Positions 43,830-52,583 of a stretch of DNA of 64,000 bases are shown piece after piece. A model generated the notes under the pieces. That model was not told the origin of the DNA. It did not search any database and saw only the letters and a program-made list of their open reading frames with translations. This DNA is from Actinomycetes bacterium. Lineage in GTDB: Bacteria > Actinomycetota > Acidimicrobiia > Spongiisociales > JAHEDJ01. The DNA lies in assembly GCA_024641245.1 (NCBI GenBank), contig JAHEDK010000009.1:1-64000 (forward strand), in the 5' to 3' direction. The translations under genes were made by a program, and so were the position numbers. How positions within the stretch are numbered: the first letter of the stretch is position 1; the number at the start of each line of letters is the position of its first letter.

Positions 43830-45214
43830 AGGTCCTCTTGGCCGCTTCTGAGTTCTCTCCTCTCGCCAGGACCGGTGGTCTGGGCGAGGCGGTGGCCGGC
43901 ATCGCACGGGCGCTGGTGGCGGCCGGTCACGACATTTCGGTTGCACTCCCCCGCTATCGACATCTCACCGCGCTCGGAACGGCCGGCGAATCGGTCGGCC
44001 CGGCGCAGGCAACGTACCGACACGGGGTCGGAGGAGTAGAGGTGATCCTGGTCGACGATCCGCCTGCGTTCGATCGAGCCGGGATATACGGCGATGGACA
44101 CGGTGAGGGCTACGAAGATCAATGGTGGCGGTTCGCCAGGTTCTCTGCGGCCGTCCGAGCACTTGCGCATGACTTCGACCTGGTCCATCTTCACGATGCG
44201 CACACCGGTTTGGCCGCTCTGGATAGCGTCGCTCCTACCGTCTTCACCATCCACAACTCCGCCTACGGGATCTTCGGTCCGCTGGAAGAGACGGCGGCCA
44301 TCATTGGCGCCGATCCTCGCCATATCCAACCTGAAGGTGCACTGGAATGGTGGGGCCAGGCGAGCTTCCTGAAGGCAGGGATCGCCGGATCAGACCGCGT
44401 CACGACGGTGAGTCCCACGTTCGCCAGACAACTGACGGAAGATGGATCGATTTCCGGTGGCCTCGATGGTGTCCTGCGGGCGCTCCCCCACCCGGTGGCC
44501 GGCATCGTCAACGGCCTCAACCCGGACGAGTGGAACCCGCGCACCGATCCGGCCGTCACGGCCCCATTCACTCCCAACCGACCATACGGCCGGCGAGCCA
44601 CTAGGGAGTCGCTCCTGGCCGAATCGGGGCTCTCCGACGGCATCGTGTTCGGCAACGTCGGCCGCATGACCGAGCAAAAGGGCCTCCACTTGCTCGACCC
44701 GTCGATCGACCTGCTGATCTCCGAGGGCCTCCGGTTGGTACTCGTTGGCGATGGCGAACTGAACCACATGGTCGACGATTGGGCGGAACGGTACCCGCAT
44801 GCCGTGTGGCATGCCCCTTATGAAGAGCGCCTCGCCAGAGTCGTGTCGGCCGGAACTGATTTCTACCTGATGCCTTCGCGTTTCGAACCGTGCGGGATTG
44901 GACAGATGTACGCCATGCGCTACGGCTCGCCACCGGTTGTGCGCTTCACCGGAGGGCTGAACGATACGGTGATCGACCTCGACGAGAGCCCCGCCGATGG
45001 CACCGGGTTCGGTTTCCGGGACTTCAGAACTGAGGAACTCGTCAAGACGGTGCGCAGGGCTATGCGGATCTTCCGGCAGTCGCGAGCCGAGTACCGGAGG
45101 CTGCAGCGCAACGGCATGCTCAGCGACTTCTCGTGGGGGGCGGCCGCTCAGCACTATCTCGTCGCCTACGAGCAGGCAACGACCTATCGTCGGGAACGAT
45201 TGGCCCTCCGGTGA
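43826..45214 (+). CDS. glgA: Glycogen synthase (GT5 family)
   Basis: A 462-aa GT5 glucosyltransferase adding glucose from ADP-glucose to alpha-1,4-glucan. N-terminal VLLAASEFSPLARTGGLGEA has Arg in the usual KTGGL position; then HDISVALPRY, HLHDAHTGLAALDS, GIVNGLNPDEWNP, RMTEQKGLHLLDPS and the C-terminal PSRFEPCGIGQMYAMRYGS (E-x7-E type). GTG 43826 overlaps the GH57 stop by 4 nt (GTGA), so the two are coupled in glycogen metabolism. Confidence 0.92.
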   Translation: MKVLLAASEFSPLARTGGLGEAVAGIARALVAAGHDISVALPRYRHLTALGTAGESVGPAQATYRHGVGGVEVILVDDPPAFDRAGIYGDGHGEGYEDQWWRFARFSAAVRALAHDFDLVHLHDAHTGLAALDSVAPTVFTIHNSAYGIFGPLEETAAIIGADPRHIQPEGALEWWGQASFLKAGIAGSDRVTTVSPTFARQLTEDGSISGGLDGVLRALPHPVAGIVNGLNPDEWNPRTDPAVTAPFTPNRPYGRRATRESLLAESGLSDGIVFGNVGRMTEQKGLHLLDPSIDLLISEGLRLVLVGDGELNHMVDDWAERYPHAVWHAPYEERLARVVSAGTDFYLMPSRFEPCGIGQMYAMRYGSPPVVRFTGGLNDTVIDLDESPADGTGFGFRDFRTEELVKTVRRAMRIFRQSRAEYRRLQRNGMLSDFSWGAAAQHYLVAYEQATTYRRERLALR

Positions 45215-45221
45215 CGTCGTT

Positions 45222-46721
45222 ATGAGGATGAGAAAGATCATCCTGTTGGTGGCTCTGGGCATCATCGCCACTGCGTGCGCGGCCGATCGCTCGGCGACGA
45301 CAACGGCACCATCGTCGATCCAAACGACAACAACGATCGGGACTGCGGACACGACCTCCCCTTCGGTCTCGACAACCCAGCCGGCACCACCGGACGTTTC
45401 GCTGATCGTGTCCCGCGCCGGAGGTATCGATCTGATTGCGGACGGAACCGACATCGCACTCGAAGGCGACGCCGACTACCCGGTGGTGGCAGCCTTCGAT
45501 GACCTGGCAGGCGGTCTGGTATATCAGTATGAGTTCACGCCTGAGCAATTCCCAGCCGACAGCATCCTCTGGATTCCTGCTGGCGGCTCGACGCCGACGG
45601 TCGTTCTGTCTGCCGATCCGGGTCGAACGATCCGACTGCTCGACGTCGAAGTACTGGATGGTCGGACGAACGCGCTCTTCCTCGAAGGTGATCCCGGATC
45701 AGGCCCGGATTCGCTCTTCATCGCCGACTTGGCCGGTGGAGCGCCAACCCGCGTGGCCGGCGTTGAACCGGGCGTCGAGGCGGGCCCGGCCGGCGTCACG
45801 CCGACCGCCATTCTGGGCGGATCCCTGTCGGAAACCGGTGTTGCCGTCGTGTGGTGGTACGGAGATATCGAAGCAGCCTGCAGTTATGTGGAGGTGATCG
45901 ACTTCGATGGTGTGGTCACGTTCGGACCTATCCCCGATCTTTGTGGGGAGCAGAACCTCAGCCAGGTAGCCCTCTCCGCGGACGGATCCCGAGTCGCTTA
46001 TGCAGGTGGTAACACCGCAATTGTTGCCGACGCCGAATCGGGGGAAGTGCTCGGCGAGTGGGTCACCGACGAGGTGAAGGGCCTCGACTTCGACGGATCG
46101 ACGGTCGTCGTGACGACCGTCAGCGGTTTCACCACACTGTCGCTCACCGGCAGGGCGACGGTCACCTATCCGTTACCACCGGCTACCAGGCTGATCGTCG
46201 CCGCCAGAGGACCGGTCGACCTGGCGGCCGGGACATTCCTAGGCGGGGTGCGACCGTTGTCGGCGAATTGTTCGGCAACCGGCCTGCCGTCGACACCCGA
46301 AGCGCAGGGCGGGCTACCGGAAGCCGTCTCCATGACCAGGGTGGACATCGTGGCGGCGGCCACCGGTTGCGACATAGATTCGCTGGCCGCTCTGGCGGGT
46401 GATTCGTTCATCTACGGCATCGATCCGGCCGCAGACCCCGGCCGAACCTGGCGTCAGATCGAGCAACGGGGTGGTGGCGTGCTGGCCCGAATCGCCGACG
46501 TCCTGAGCTTGCCGTACGTTGTACTGGACGTCGATGGTTCCCGGGTCTACACCTGGCCGTCGGCGTTCCAGGCGCAGCCCACCGAAGCAGACTGGGAGGC
46601 ACTCTCTGCGGTGTACAACGAAGAAGACATCGACAACTTCAAGGCCCTGGGCGGCTACGCCGGTATGCGCGTCGGCATCGCCGAAGACGGAACCTGGACC
46701 TTCGCCATCGAGGGTGACTAA
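45222..46721 (+). CDS. Predicted lipoprotein with beta-propeller-like repeats
   Basis: A 499-aa secreted protein. The N-terminal signal KIILLVALGIIATACAADRS has a lipobox (ATAC), so it is probably lipid-anchored; a Thr/Ser-rich linker (TTTTIGTADTTSPSVSTTQP) follows. The rest is beta-rich with repeated propeller-like segments (RAGGIDLIADGTDIALEG, VALSADGSRVAYAGGNTAIV). The C-terminal 130 residues (VDIVAAATGCDIDSLAALAG ... AIEGD) resemble a separate alpha/beta module. No enzymatic motif recognised. It follows glgA by 7 bp, but the functional link is unclear. ATG 45228 is an alternative start. Confidence 0.75.
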   Translation: MRMRKIILLVALGIIATACAADRSATTTAPSSIQTTTTIGTADTTSPSVSTTQPAPPDVSLIVSRAGGIDLIADGTDIALEGDADYPVVAAFDDLAGGLVYQYEFTPEQFPADSILWIPAGGSTPTVVLSADPGRTIRLLDVEVLDGRTNALFLEGDPGSGPDSLFIADLAGGAPTRVAGVEPGVEAGPAGVTPTAILGGSLSETGVAVVWWYGDIEAACSYVEVIDFDGVVTFGPIPDLCGEQNLSQVALSADGSRVAYAGGNTAIVADAESGEVLGEWVTDEVKGLDFDGSTVVVTTVSGFTTLSLTGRATVTYPLPPATRLIVAARGPVDLAAGTFLGGVRPLSANCSATGLPSTPEAQGGLPEAVSMTRVDIVAAATGCDIDSLAALAGDSFIYGIDPAADPGRTWRQIEQRGGGVLARIADVLSLPYVVLDVDGSRVYTWPSAFQAQPTEADWEALSAVYNEEDIDNFKALGGYAGMRVGIAEDGTWTFAIEGD

Positions 46722-46724
46722 ACC

Positions 46725-46811
46725 AGAGGTTCTCGGTTATAGGTTCTAGTTGTCGGCCCTCCGACCCGAGACCTCGGCGGCGATAGAACCTGGAACTCAA
46801 GACCTCGAACC
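46725..46811. repeat. Convergent-junction repeat (AGGTTCT family), both orientations
   Basis: AGGTTCTCGGTTATAGGTTC on the plus strand after the lipoprotein gene, and on the minus strand the complement of TAGAACCTGGAACTC plus GACCTCGAACC after dapE. The right half overlaps the last codons of dapE. A CCGAGACCTCGG palindrome lies between. Confidence 0.6.
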
Positions 46812-47864
46812 GCTTGGTGTCGTCAGAAAGGCTTTCATGCCCTCGAAGGCCGGTTCCAGATTGGCGATCGGAACGTGCTCGTGCACCTGATGGGCTTGTG
46901 CAACGATGCCCGGTCCGTAGTTGACGGCCGGCACCCCGTAGACGGCGAGGCGGGCGACGTCGGTCCATCCTTGTTTGGCTGCCCGGTCGGCCTTCGTGAC
47001 CGCGGCGAGACGATCCAGGTGCGGATTACCTTCCGGGACCGGGGCCGCCGGGGCACGGTCGGCGATCTCGACGTCGTCGGCAGCCAGGGTCAGCAACCGC
47101 AGGCGCCCAACTGCCTCTTCGATGCTGAACAACGGGGGGAACCGGTAGTTGAGGTTGACTTCGAATGTCGGGGGCAGGATGTTGTTGGCGATGCCGCCCG
47201 CCGCCTTCGTAACTGAGTAGACCTCGCGGTACTCGAGGCCGTCGATCTCGAACAACACCGGTTCACGCTGATGGAGTTCGGCCAGCCACGCTCCCGCCTT
47301 GGTGATGGCATTCTCACCCAACCACGGGCGGGCACTATGGGCGGACTTCCCGGTGAATCGCACCGTGGCGTTGATGGCGCCGTTGCATCCGATTTCCAGC
47401 CGGAGGTCTGTTGGTTCCATGACGACGGCGAACTCTGCACCCCGCAGCCACTCGACCTCCTGGAGCACTCGCTCGAGGTTGTTCCCGGCGGCCGGGCCCT
47501 CTTCTCCGTCGTAGAAGACTCCCACCACGTCGTAGGGTCCGTCGCGTACGTCGGCGTCTTCGAGAAGATGCACCATGACGGCGACGCCCGACTTCATATC
47601 GGAGGTGCCGAGGCCGTACAGCAGTCCGTCTTGCTCAAAAGCAGGCGCCTGGCCCTGCGAAGGCACCGTGTCGATGTGACCCACGATGAGCATCAACGGC
47701 TTGCCGGTCGGGTGGCCGATCACCACGCTGTCCCCGACTCGAACAATCGACTCCGGGTCGTAGTTCCCTGCGAATCGGTCGATCAGCGCCGAACAAAGCC
47801 GGCCCTCTTCGCCGAGTTCGGATGGCGTGTCGACCAGCCACACCAGAGTCTCGAGCAGGGTCAT
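46797..47864 (-). CDS. dapE: Succinyl-diaminopimelate desuccinylase
   Basis: A 355-aa M20 metallo-hydrolase that removes succinate to give LL-diaminopimelate. The metal-binding motif is LIVGHIDTVPSQG, the catalytic acidic motif FYDGEEGPAAGNN, and the dimerisation domain is in the middle (TGKSAHSARPWLGENA). The start ATG 47864 overlaps the dapD stop by 4 nt; the open frame upstream is not coding. Last gene of dapC-dapD-dapE. Confidence 0.92.
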   Translation of the reverse strand: MTLLETLVWLVDTPSELGEEGRLCSALIDRFAGNYDPESIVRVGDSVVIGHPTGKPLMLIVGHIDTVPSQGQAPAFEQDGLLYGLGTSDMKSGVAVMVHLLEDADVRDGPYDVVGVFYDGEEGPAAGNNLERVLQEVEWLRGAEFAVVMEPTDLRLEIGCNGAINATVRFTGKSAHSARPWLGENAITKAGAWLAELHQREPVLFEIDGLEYREVYSVTKAAGGIANNILPPTFEVNLNYRFPPLFSIEEAVGRLRLLTLAADDVEIADRAPAAPVPEGNPHLDRLAAVTKADRAAKQGWTDVARLAVYGVPAVNYGPGIVAQAHQVHEHVPIANLEPAFEGMKAFLTTPSGSRS

Positions 47865-48667
47865 ACCGTCAACCCGAACGTACGGAGCGCATCGTTGAGC
47901 GACGTACGATCGTCGGTCGCTTCGGAGCGATGTCCGATGATGTAGGCACACTGCAGATCGACGGTGCCCGCCGGAAACTCCTTGGGCCTGGTACCCGGCA
48001 CCACGACCGACCGGGCGGGGACCCGTCCCTTGAAGGTCACGGGCGCTTCGCCGGTTACATCGATGATCGGAATCGTGGCCGTGATCGTGGTGTTAGCGCC
48101 CAGGACCGCCCCCTCTTCGATGATGGCTCCCTCCGTGACGATGCAGCGACTCCCGATGAAGGCGCCGTCCTCAACGATGACGGGGCGGGCATTGGGTGGC
48201 TCCAGCACTCCGCCGATCCCGACACCACCTGACAGATGCACGTTCTTGCCGATCTGTGCACAGGATCCCACGGTGGCCCACGTGTCGACCATCGTCCCCG
48301 AGCCGACCCTGGCGCCGATGTTCACATACCCGGGCATCACCACGACGCCGGGCTCACAGAAGGCGCCGTAGCGAACGGTGCCGGGCGGGACGACACGGAC
48401 CCCGAAATCGGCCAGGTTCGACTTCGTAGGGATCTTGTCGTGATACTCGAAGGGACCCGCCTTCATCGTGGTTAGTTCCTGCATCCGGAAGTAGAGGAGG
48501 ATCGCCTCCTTGACCCACTCGTGGACGATCCATTCGCCGTCGATCTTTTCGGCGACCCGCAACTCGCCGCGATCGAGCAGGGCGATCGTCCGCTCTACGG
48601 CCGGTCGTGCCTCGGCGAGACGGTCTAGATCCGCATATACCGCTTCGATCAATTCCCGGTCAGACAC
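47861..48667 (-). CDS. dapD: Tetrahydrodipicolinate N-succinyltransferase
   Basis: A 268-aa left-handed beta-helix transferase transferring succinyl from succinyl-CoA. Hexapeptide-type repeats are visible (GYVNIGARVGSGTMVDTWAT, GKNVHLSGGVGIGGVLEPPN, ENGAFIGSRC-like VEDGAFIGSRCIVTEGAIIE). Middle gene of the dap string; start overlaps the dapC stop by 19 nt. Confidence 0.93.
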   Translation of the reverse strand: MSDRELIEAVYADLDRLAEARPAVERTIALLDRGELRVAEKIDGEWIVHEWVKEAILLYFRMQELTTMKAGPFEYHDKIPTKSNLADFGVRVVPPGTVRYGAFCEPGVVVMPGYVNIGARVGSGTMVDTWATVGSCAQIGKNVHLSGGVGIGGVLEPPNARPVIVEDGAFIGSRCIVTEGAIIEEGAVLGANTTITATIPIIDVTGEAPVTFKGRVPARSVVVPGTRPKEFPAGTVDLQCAYIIGHRSEATDDRTSLNDALRTFGLTV

Positions 48668-49794
48668 GTCGTCAGCACCTCCACCGCGTGTTCGGACTCT
48701 TCCAGCGTCGGAACCAGGGCGAGCCGGATGTAGCCCTCACCGCCCGGCCCGAAGGCACGACCGGGCGAGACCAATACGCCTCCCCGGAGCAGGCGGGCCG
48801 CAATTGCGACATCGTCGTCGACCTTCACCCACAGATACAGGCCGGCTCGAGACGCCACCACCGGGTATCCGAGGTCCTCAAAGGCTGCTCTCAACAGAGC
48901 TCGCTTGGCCCCGAATATTCGCCGGCGCTCTGCAACGTGACCGTCGTCCGCCCAGGCGGCCACCGCGGCCGATTGCACAAATTCGGGGGAGGCGGTCCCG
49001 GTTGACGTACGCAGCGAGCGCAAGGCGGTAATCGCCCTTGCATCACCAACGATGGCCGCCGCCCGGTAGCCGGTCATTCCAGAACGTTTGGAGAGGCTCA
49101 GAAACGAAAGCGCACCTTCGATTCCATCGTCTGCAACTTCGAGGATCGAGGGCGGCTTCTCATCCTCGTAGAGGTCGACGTAGCACTCGTCGCCCATCAG
49201 CCATGTCTCCGTTTGCCGCGCCTTGCGATACATGGCTTCGACGTCGTCGCGGCGGGCTAGGGCGCCCGTCGGATTGTGCGGATAGTTGGTCCAGACGAGG
49301 CTGGCCCGATCCCACACGGGGTCCGGAATCTGATCAGGCCGCAGCACGAAGTCGCCGGTCAGTGTCACCGAATGGCCCACCGCGCCGGCCAGCAGGGCAC
49401 CACGTTCGTAGATCGGATAACCCGGTGTCGCCCAGACGACCACATCGCCCGCCGATCGATCGACGAACGCAAGCGGCGTCGAGAAGATGGCTTCCTTCGA
49501 TCCGGCCGTCGGAAGGACGTTGCGATCAGGATCGATCCGAACGCCGAACCTCCTTTGCACATAATCGGCGATTGCCCTGCGGAGCTCTGGAAGTCCGGTG
49601 GTGGTCGGGTACTGGGAAACGACCGGGACTGAAGCGCGGAGGGTGTCGGGGATGAACGCCGGGGTTGGTTCACGAGGATCGCCGACCGAGAAGTCGAGCA
49701 ACGGGCGACCCTCGGCGCGCATTGTACGAGCCTGCTCCTGGAGTTCCGCAATGGGGTATGAGCCGAGACGGTCAAGCACGGGATTCGTATGCAT
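48649..49794 (-). CDS. dapC: Succinyldiaminopimelate transaminase
   Basis: A 381-aa fold-type I PLP aminotransferase. LLDFSVGDPREPTPAFIPD, TAGSKEAIFSTPLAFV, WTNYPHNPTGALARRD, MGDECYVDLYEDE and the PLP lysine in FLSLSKRSGMTGYRAA are present. Assigned as DapC because dapD and dapE follow directly, giving the complete succinylase branch from tetrahydrodipicolinate to LL-diaminopimelate. Divergent from the DRG-like GTPase. Confidence 0.9.
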   Translation of the reverse strand: MHTNPVLDRLGSYPIAELQEQARTMRAEGRPLLDFSVGDPREPTPAFIPDTLRASVPVVSQYPTTTGLPELRRAIADYVQRRFGVRIDPDRNVLPTAGSKEAIFSTPLAFVDRSAGDVVVWATPGYPIYERGALLAGAVGHSVTLTGDFVLRPDQIPDPVWDRASLVWTNYPHNPTGALARRDDVEAMYRKARQTETWLMGDECYVDLYEDEKPPSILEVADDGIEGALSFLSLSKRSGMTGYRAAAIVGDARAITALRSLRTSTGTASPEFVQSAAVAAWADDGHVAERRRIFGAKRALLRAAFEDLGYPVVASRAGLYLWVKVDDDVAIAARLLRGGVLVSPGRAFGPGGEGYIRLALVPTLEESEHAVEVLTTCLTGN

Positions 49795-49886
49795 GTCCGA
49801 AACGGTAGTCGTCGCGGGGGCGGTCGTAGGTAGGCTCAGAGGCGCAGCAAGGAGCGCAGGATGGTGGCTCGACTGAGGAGACGACG

Positions 49887-50900
49887 GTGCCGGCGAACCT
49901 GACCCCTGCCTACAAATCCGCCGAGGCCGCCTACAAGAAGGCAGGCGATCCAGGGGAACGTCTGGAATTGCTGCGAGAGATGTTGCGCCAGATTCCCAAA
50001 CACAAGGGAACCGACCATCTCCAGGCTGATATCAAGTCCAAGATCAAGGAACTGACGGAGGCGCTCACAGGACCAAAGAAGGGAGGGGCCAGGGGCGGCC
50101 CGCCTACGTCGTTCCGGCCAGAAGGAGCGGGACAGATCGCGCTGATCGGCCCACCCAATACCGGGAAATCGACGCTGCACACCCGGCTCACCGGGTCGCA
50201 CTCCGAGACCGGGCCGTATCCGTTCACGACCCAGTACCCCCAACCGGGAATGATGCCGTACCTCGATATCGCGTTCCAGCTGATCGACCTGCCGCCGATT
50301 TCGGAGCTGCATCCGATCCCCTGGATTAGCAATACGCTGCAATCGGCAGATGGATGCCTGCTGGTCGTAGACCTGGGCCACCCCGAGTGCGTCGAGGAAA
50401 CCCTTGCCGTCCTCGAACTCCTCGCAGGACGCAAGATCCGGCTGACGGAACGGTGGCCGTCGGACGGCGGCACCATCGGGGATCCGGCCGACCCGTTCAC
50501 GCAATACCTGCCGACGATACTCGTAGCCACCAAGAGCGACCGTAGCCGCGACCCCGACGCCGACCTCGTCGTCTTCGAGGACTTGACCGGGCTGCGATAT
50601 CCGTACCTGGCGGTCTCGATCGAGGAGGGACAGGGCCTCGAGGAGATGGGTGCGATGCTGTTCGAGCGGCTCCAAGTGGTACGGGTCTACACGAAGGCGC
50701 CGGGCAAACCGCCCGACCTCGATCGGCCGTACGCGATGCGGAAACGGCAGACCGTTGACGACCTGGCCGAGTTGGTGCACCGGGACTTCGCAGCCGGCCT
50801 TCAGTTTGCCCGCGTCTGGGGCAACGACAACTTCGACGGGCGCCACGTGGGGCGTGATTACGAACTCACGGACGGGGACGTAATCGAACTGCACATGTGA
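49887..50900 (+). CDS. DRG/Obg-type GTPase with C-terminal TGS domain
   Basis: A 337-aa GTPase. N-terminal helical region (1-80), then P-loop IALIGPPNTGKSTLHTRLTG, switch I region YPFTTQYPQPG, G3 position QLIDLPPISELH, G4 position VATKSDRSRD, and a TGS domain (about 270-337, FARVWGNDNFDGRHVGRDYE). DRG proteins bind ribosomes/RNA. The G3 DxxG is DLPP and the G4 NKxD is TKSD, so nucleotide binding may be altered. The start 49887 reads GTG. Confidence 0.85.
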   Translation: MPANLTPAYKSAEAAYKKAGDPGERLELLREMLRQIPKHKGTDHLQADIKSKIKELTEALTGPKKGGARGGPPTSFRPEGAGQIALIGPPNTGKSTLHTRLTGSHSETGPYPFTTQYPQPGMMPYLDIAFQLIDLPPISELHPIPWISNTLQSADGCLLVVDLGHPECVEETLAVLELLAGRKIRLTERWPSDGGTIGDPADPFTQYLPTILVATKSDRSRDPDADLVVFEDLTGLRYPYLAVSIEEGQGLEEMGAMLFERLQVVRVYTKAPGKPPDLDRPYAMRKRQTVDDLAELVHRDFAAGLQFARVWGNDNFDGRHVGRDYELTDGDVIELHM

Positions 50901-50921
50901 ACGGTTTGCCCGGCAAGCCCG

Positions 50922-50927
50922 TACAAT
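50922..50927 (+). promoter_or_regulatory. Candidate -10 box for a leaderless transcript
   Basis: TACAAT ends 8 nt before GTG 50936, a spacing that would start transcription at the start codon. No -35 box is evident. Confidence 0.35.
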
Positions 50928-50935
50928 CGCTCGCC

Positions 50936-51361
50936 GTGAGAGCTACTCGATCGGTTCAGGCGCTGCTGGCGGTCGCGGTCCTCGCCGTCGTGGCGTTGGC
51001 CGTCTCATACGGCAACGTGGACTCCTCGCCGGCGGATGAGGCGAGGCCGCCGATTGTCGAAAACGTCGAACCGGCGCCGGGCGACCTCGTACCGCGCCAG
51101 TCGGTGATCGAAGTCGACCTGCGAACAGGCTACCGCGCCGAATTGTGGGTACTGGCCAACCCGTCGGCAGGTACCTGGCAGCGGATCCCGGACTCCGAGC
51201 TGACCTTCATCGAAGGAACCGGCGTCCACACCTGGGGGCCGGGGCCGGGCCGGACCGTCGAGGAGTGGCCGGCCGGTGAGCACACGTTGCGGGTCGTCTG
51301 GGACACCATCACTGGACTGCCCGACGTCGGTGAGTACGAGTGGTCGTTCCGCTCCTACTGA
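50936..51361 (+). CDS. Small exported protein
   Basis: A 141-aa secreted or membrane-anchored protein: basic N terminus plus hydrophobic helix (SVQALLAVAVLAVVALAVSY), then a beta-rich domain with Trp/Gly motifs (ELWVLANPSAGTWQRIPDSE, HTWGPGPGRTVEEWPAGEHT, YEWSFRSY), resembling an immunoglobulin-like fold. No family recognised. GTG 50936 is preferred because it begins a signal peptide and follows a -10 box; a GTG at 50897 overlapping the GTPase stop (GTGA) is the alternative. Confidence 0.6.
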   Translation: MRATRSVQALLAVAVLAVVALAVSYGNVDSSPADEARPPIVENVEPAPGDLVPRQSVIEVDLRTGYRAELWVLANPSAGTWQRIPDSELTFIEGTGVHTWGPGPGRTVEEWPAGEHTLRVVWDTITGLPDVGEYEWSFRSY

Positions 51362-51479
51362 TTCGCGTTTTCTCCGCAATGCAGTGACCGCTTTTCAAGT
51401 CATTCCATTGCGCAAAAACTGATTCGCGTATTCTCCGCAATGCAGTGACCGCTTTTCGAGTCATTGCATTGCGGAGAAT
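51358..51479. repeat. Two tandem 61-bp units with long inverted repeats
   Basis: 51358-51418 and 51419-51479 are near-identical (about 85%). The second contains ATTCTCCGCAATGCA at 51430-51444 and its perfect complement at 51465-51479 (15 bp, 20-nt loop). The first unit has the same left arm but a degenerate right arm. Confidence 0.85.
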
Positions 51480-51497
51480 CCAGATAGCCTCGGGATC

Positions 51498-52583
51498 ATG
51501 CGTGCACCCGACTACTCAGGCGGCGGACTCGTCAACCTGGCGGCCGAAGTCGAATTCCGCCTGCGCGGCGAGCACCTCTCGCCGCGGCTCTATCCCGATC
51601 TCGCAGCAACCATTCCCGACGCATCCACCTACGTGCTGGCCCTCTTTGACGGACTAGGCGATCTCCAGCTCGCCCATCCAGCCGCCGCCCCGCTGCGGAG
51701 ACACCGCAAAGCTGCTCTCGATGCCGCCTTCTCCACCCAGACAACCGTCAACCTGGCCACGCTGGCCACCGCCACGCCCCCCTCGGTGCACGGACTCGTC
51801 GCCTACCTGTTGCGATTCCCCGACCGGGTCGTCAACACGATCTGGTGGTTCGACCTCGTGGGCCTACCGGTCGAAACCGACTACGCCGCGTTCCTGCCGG
51901 CGCCCAACCTTCCCGAGCGATTGGCTGCAGCCGGAATCGAAACTGTCGTCATTCAGCCCACCGGATACGAGGGCAGTCCACTCTCGGAGGTCCTCTTCCG
52001 CACCGGAGCGGCCATCGCCTACTCAGACGACACCGACGCGGTCCCACTGGCGCTGGAGGCGGCCGCCAAGCCCGGACACTTCGTGTTTCTATATTTCCCG
52101 CACGTCGACGCGGCTGCCCATGCCGAGGGCCAGGGTTCGGACTCCTACGCCGGGATGATGGATACCGTCGCCCGATACTGGGCAGAACTGGCCGCCGGGC
52201 TTCCCGAGAATGCCGTGGCGGTGGGAACCGCCGATCACGGTCACGTCGATGTTCCGCCTGAAGGAAGGCTCCACATCGATCCGCCGGACGGGGTGATTCT
52301 TCATGGTGACTCTCGTTGTGTCTGGGTGGCCGGCGACCGCGCCGCGGCCCGTCGGATGGCGGCCGACCTACCGGTCCGCTGGGTGGATCGCTCCCAGATG
52401 CTCGGTTGGTGGGGTCCTGAGCCGGTCTCGTCGACAACCGCAGGGCGATTGCCGGATGGGGCGCTCATCGCCGAGGAGTCGATTGCGCTGCACTACCCAG
52501 GCAACGACACCGAACTGGTTGGGTACCACGGCGGTCTGAGCCCTCAGGAGTTGCGGGTCCCGTTGCTGGTCGCTCACACCTGA
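51498..52583 (+). CDS. Alkaline phosphatase superfamily phosphodiesterase/pyrophosphatase
   Basis: A 361-aa cytosolic metal-dependent phosphohydrolase of the nucleotide pyrophosphatase type. LALFDGLGDLQLAHP supplies the first metal ligand, FSTQTTVNLATLAT the Thr nucleophile region, YFPHVDAAAHAEG and TADHGHVDVP the later metal ligands (Asp/His). Substrate unknown. It is convergent with the site-2 protease gene and overlaps it by 10 bp. Confidence 0.85.
   Translation: MRAPDYSGGGLVNLAAEVEFRLRGEHLSPRLYPDLAATIPDASTYVLALFDGLGDLQLAHPAAAPLRRHRKAALDAAFSTQTTVNLATLATATPPSVHGLVAYLLRFPDRVVNTIWWFDLVGLPVETDYAAFLPAPNLPERLAAAGIETVVIQPTGYEGSPLSEVLFRTGAAIAYSDDTDAVPLALEAAAKPGHFVFLYFPHVDAAAHAEGQGSDSYAGMMDTVARYWAELAAGLPENAVAVGTADHGHVDVPPEGRLHIDPPDGVILHGDSRCVWVAGDRAAARRMAADLPVRWVDRSQMLGWWGPEPVSSTTAGRLPDGALIAEESIALHYPGNDTELVGYHGGLSPQELRVPLLVAHT

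Noticed and set aside
46765-46799. dapE stop TGA followed by a CCGAGGTCTCGG sequence similar to the SECIS core
   Set aside because: The gene already has full DapE length, the loop is 22 nt from the TGA rather than 16, only 3 stem pairs form, and the frame beyond closes after 16 codons.
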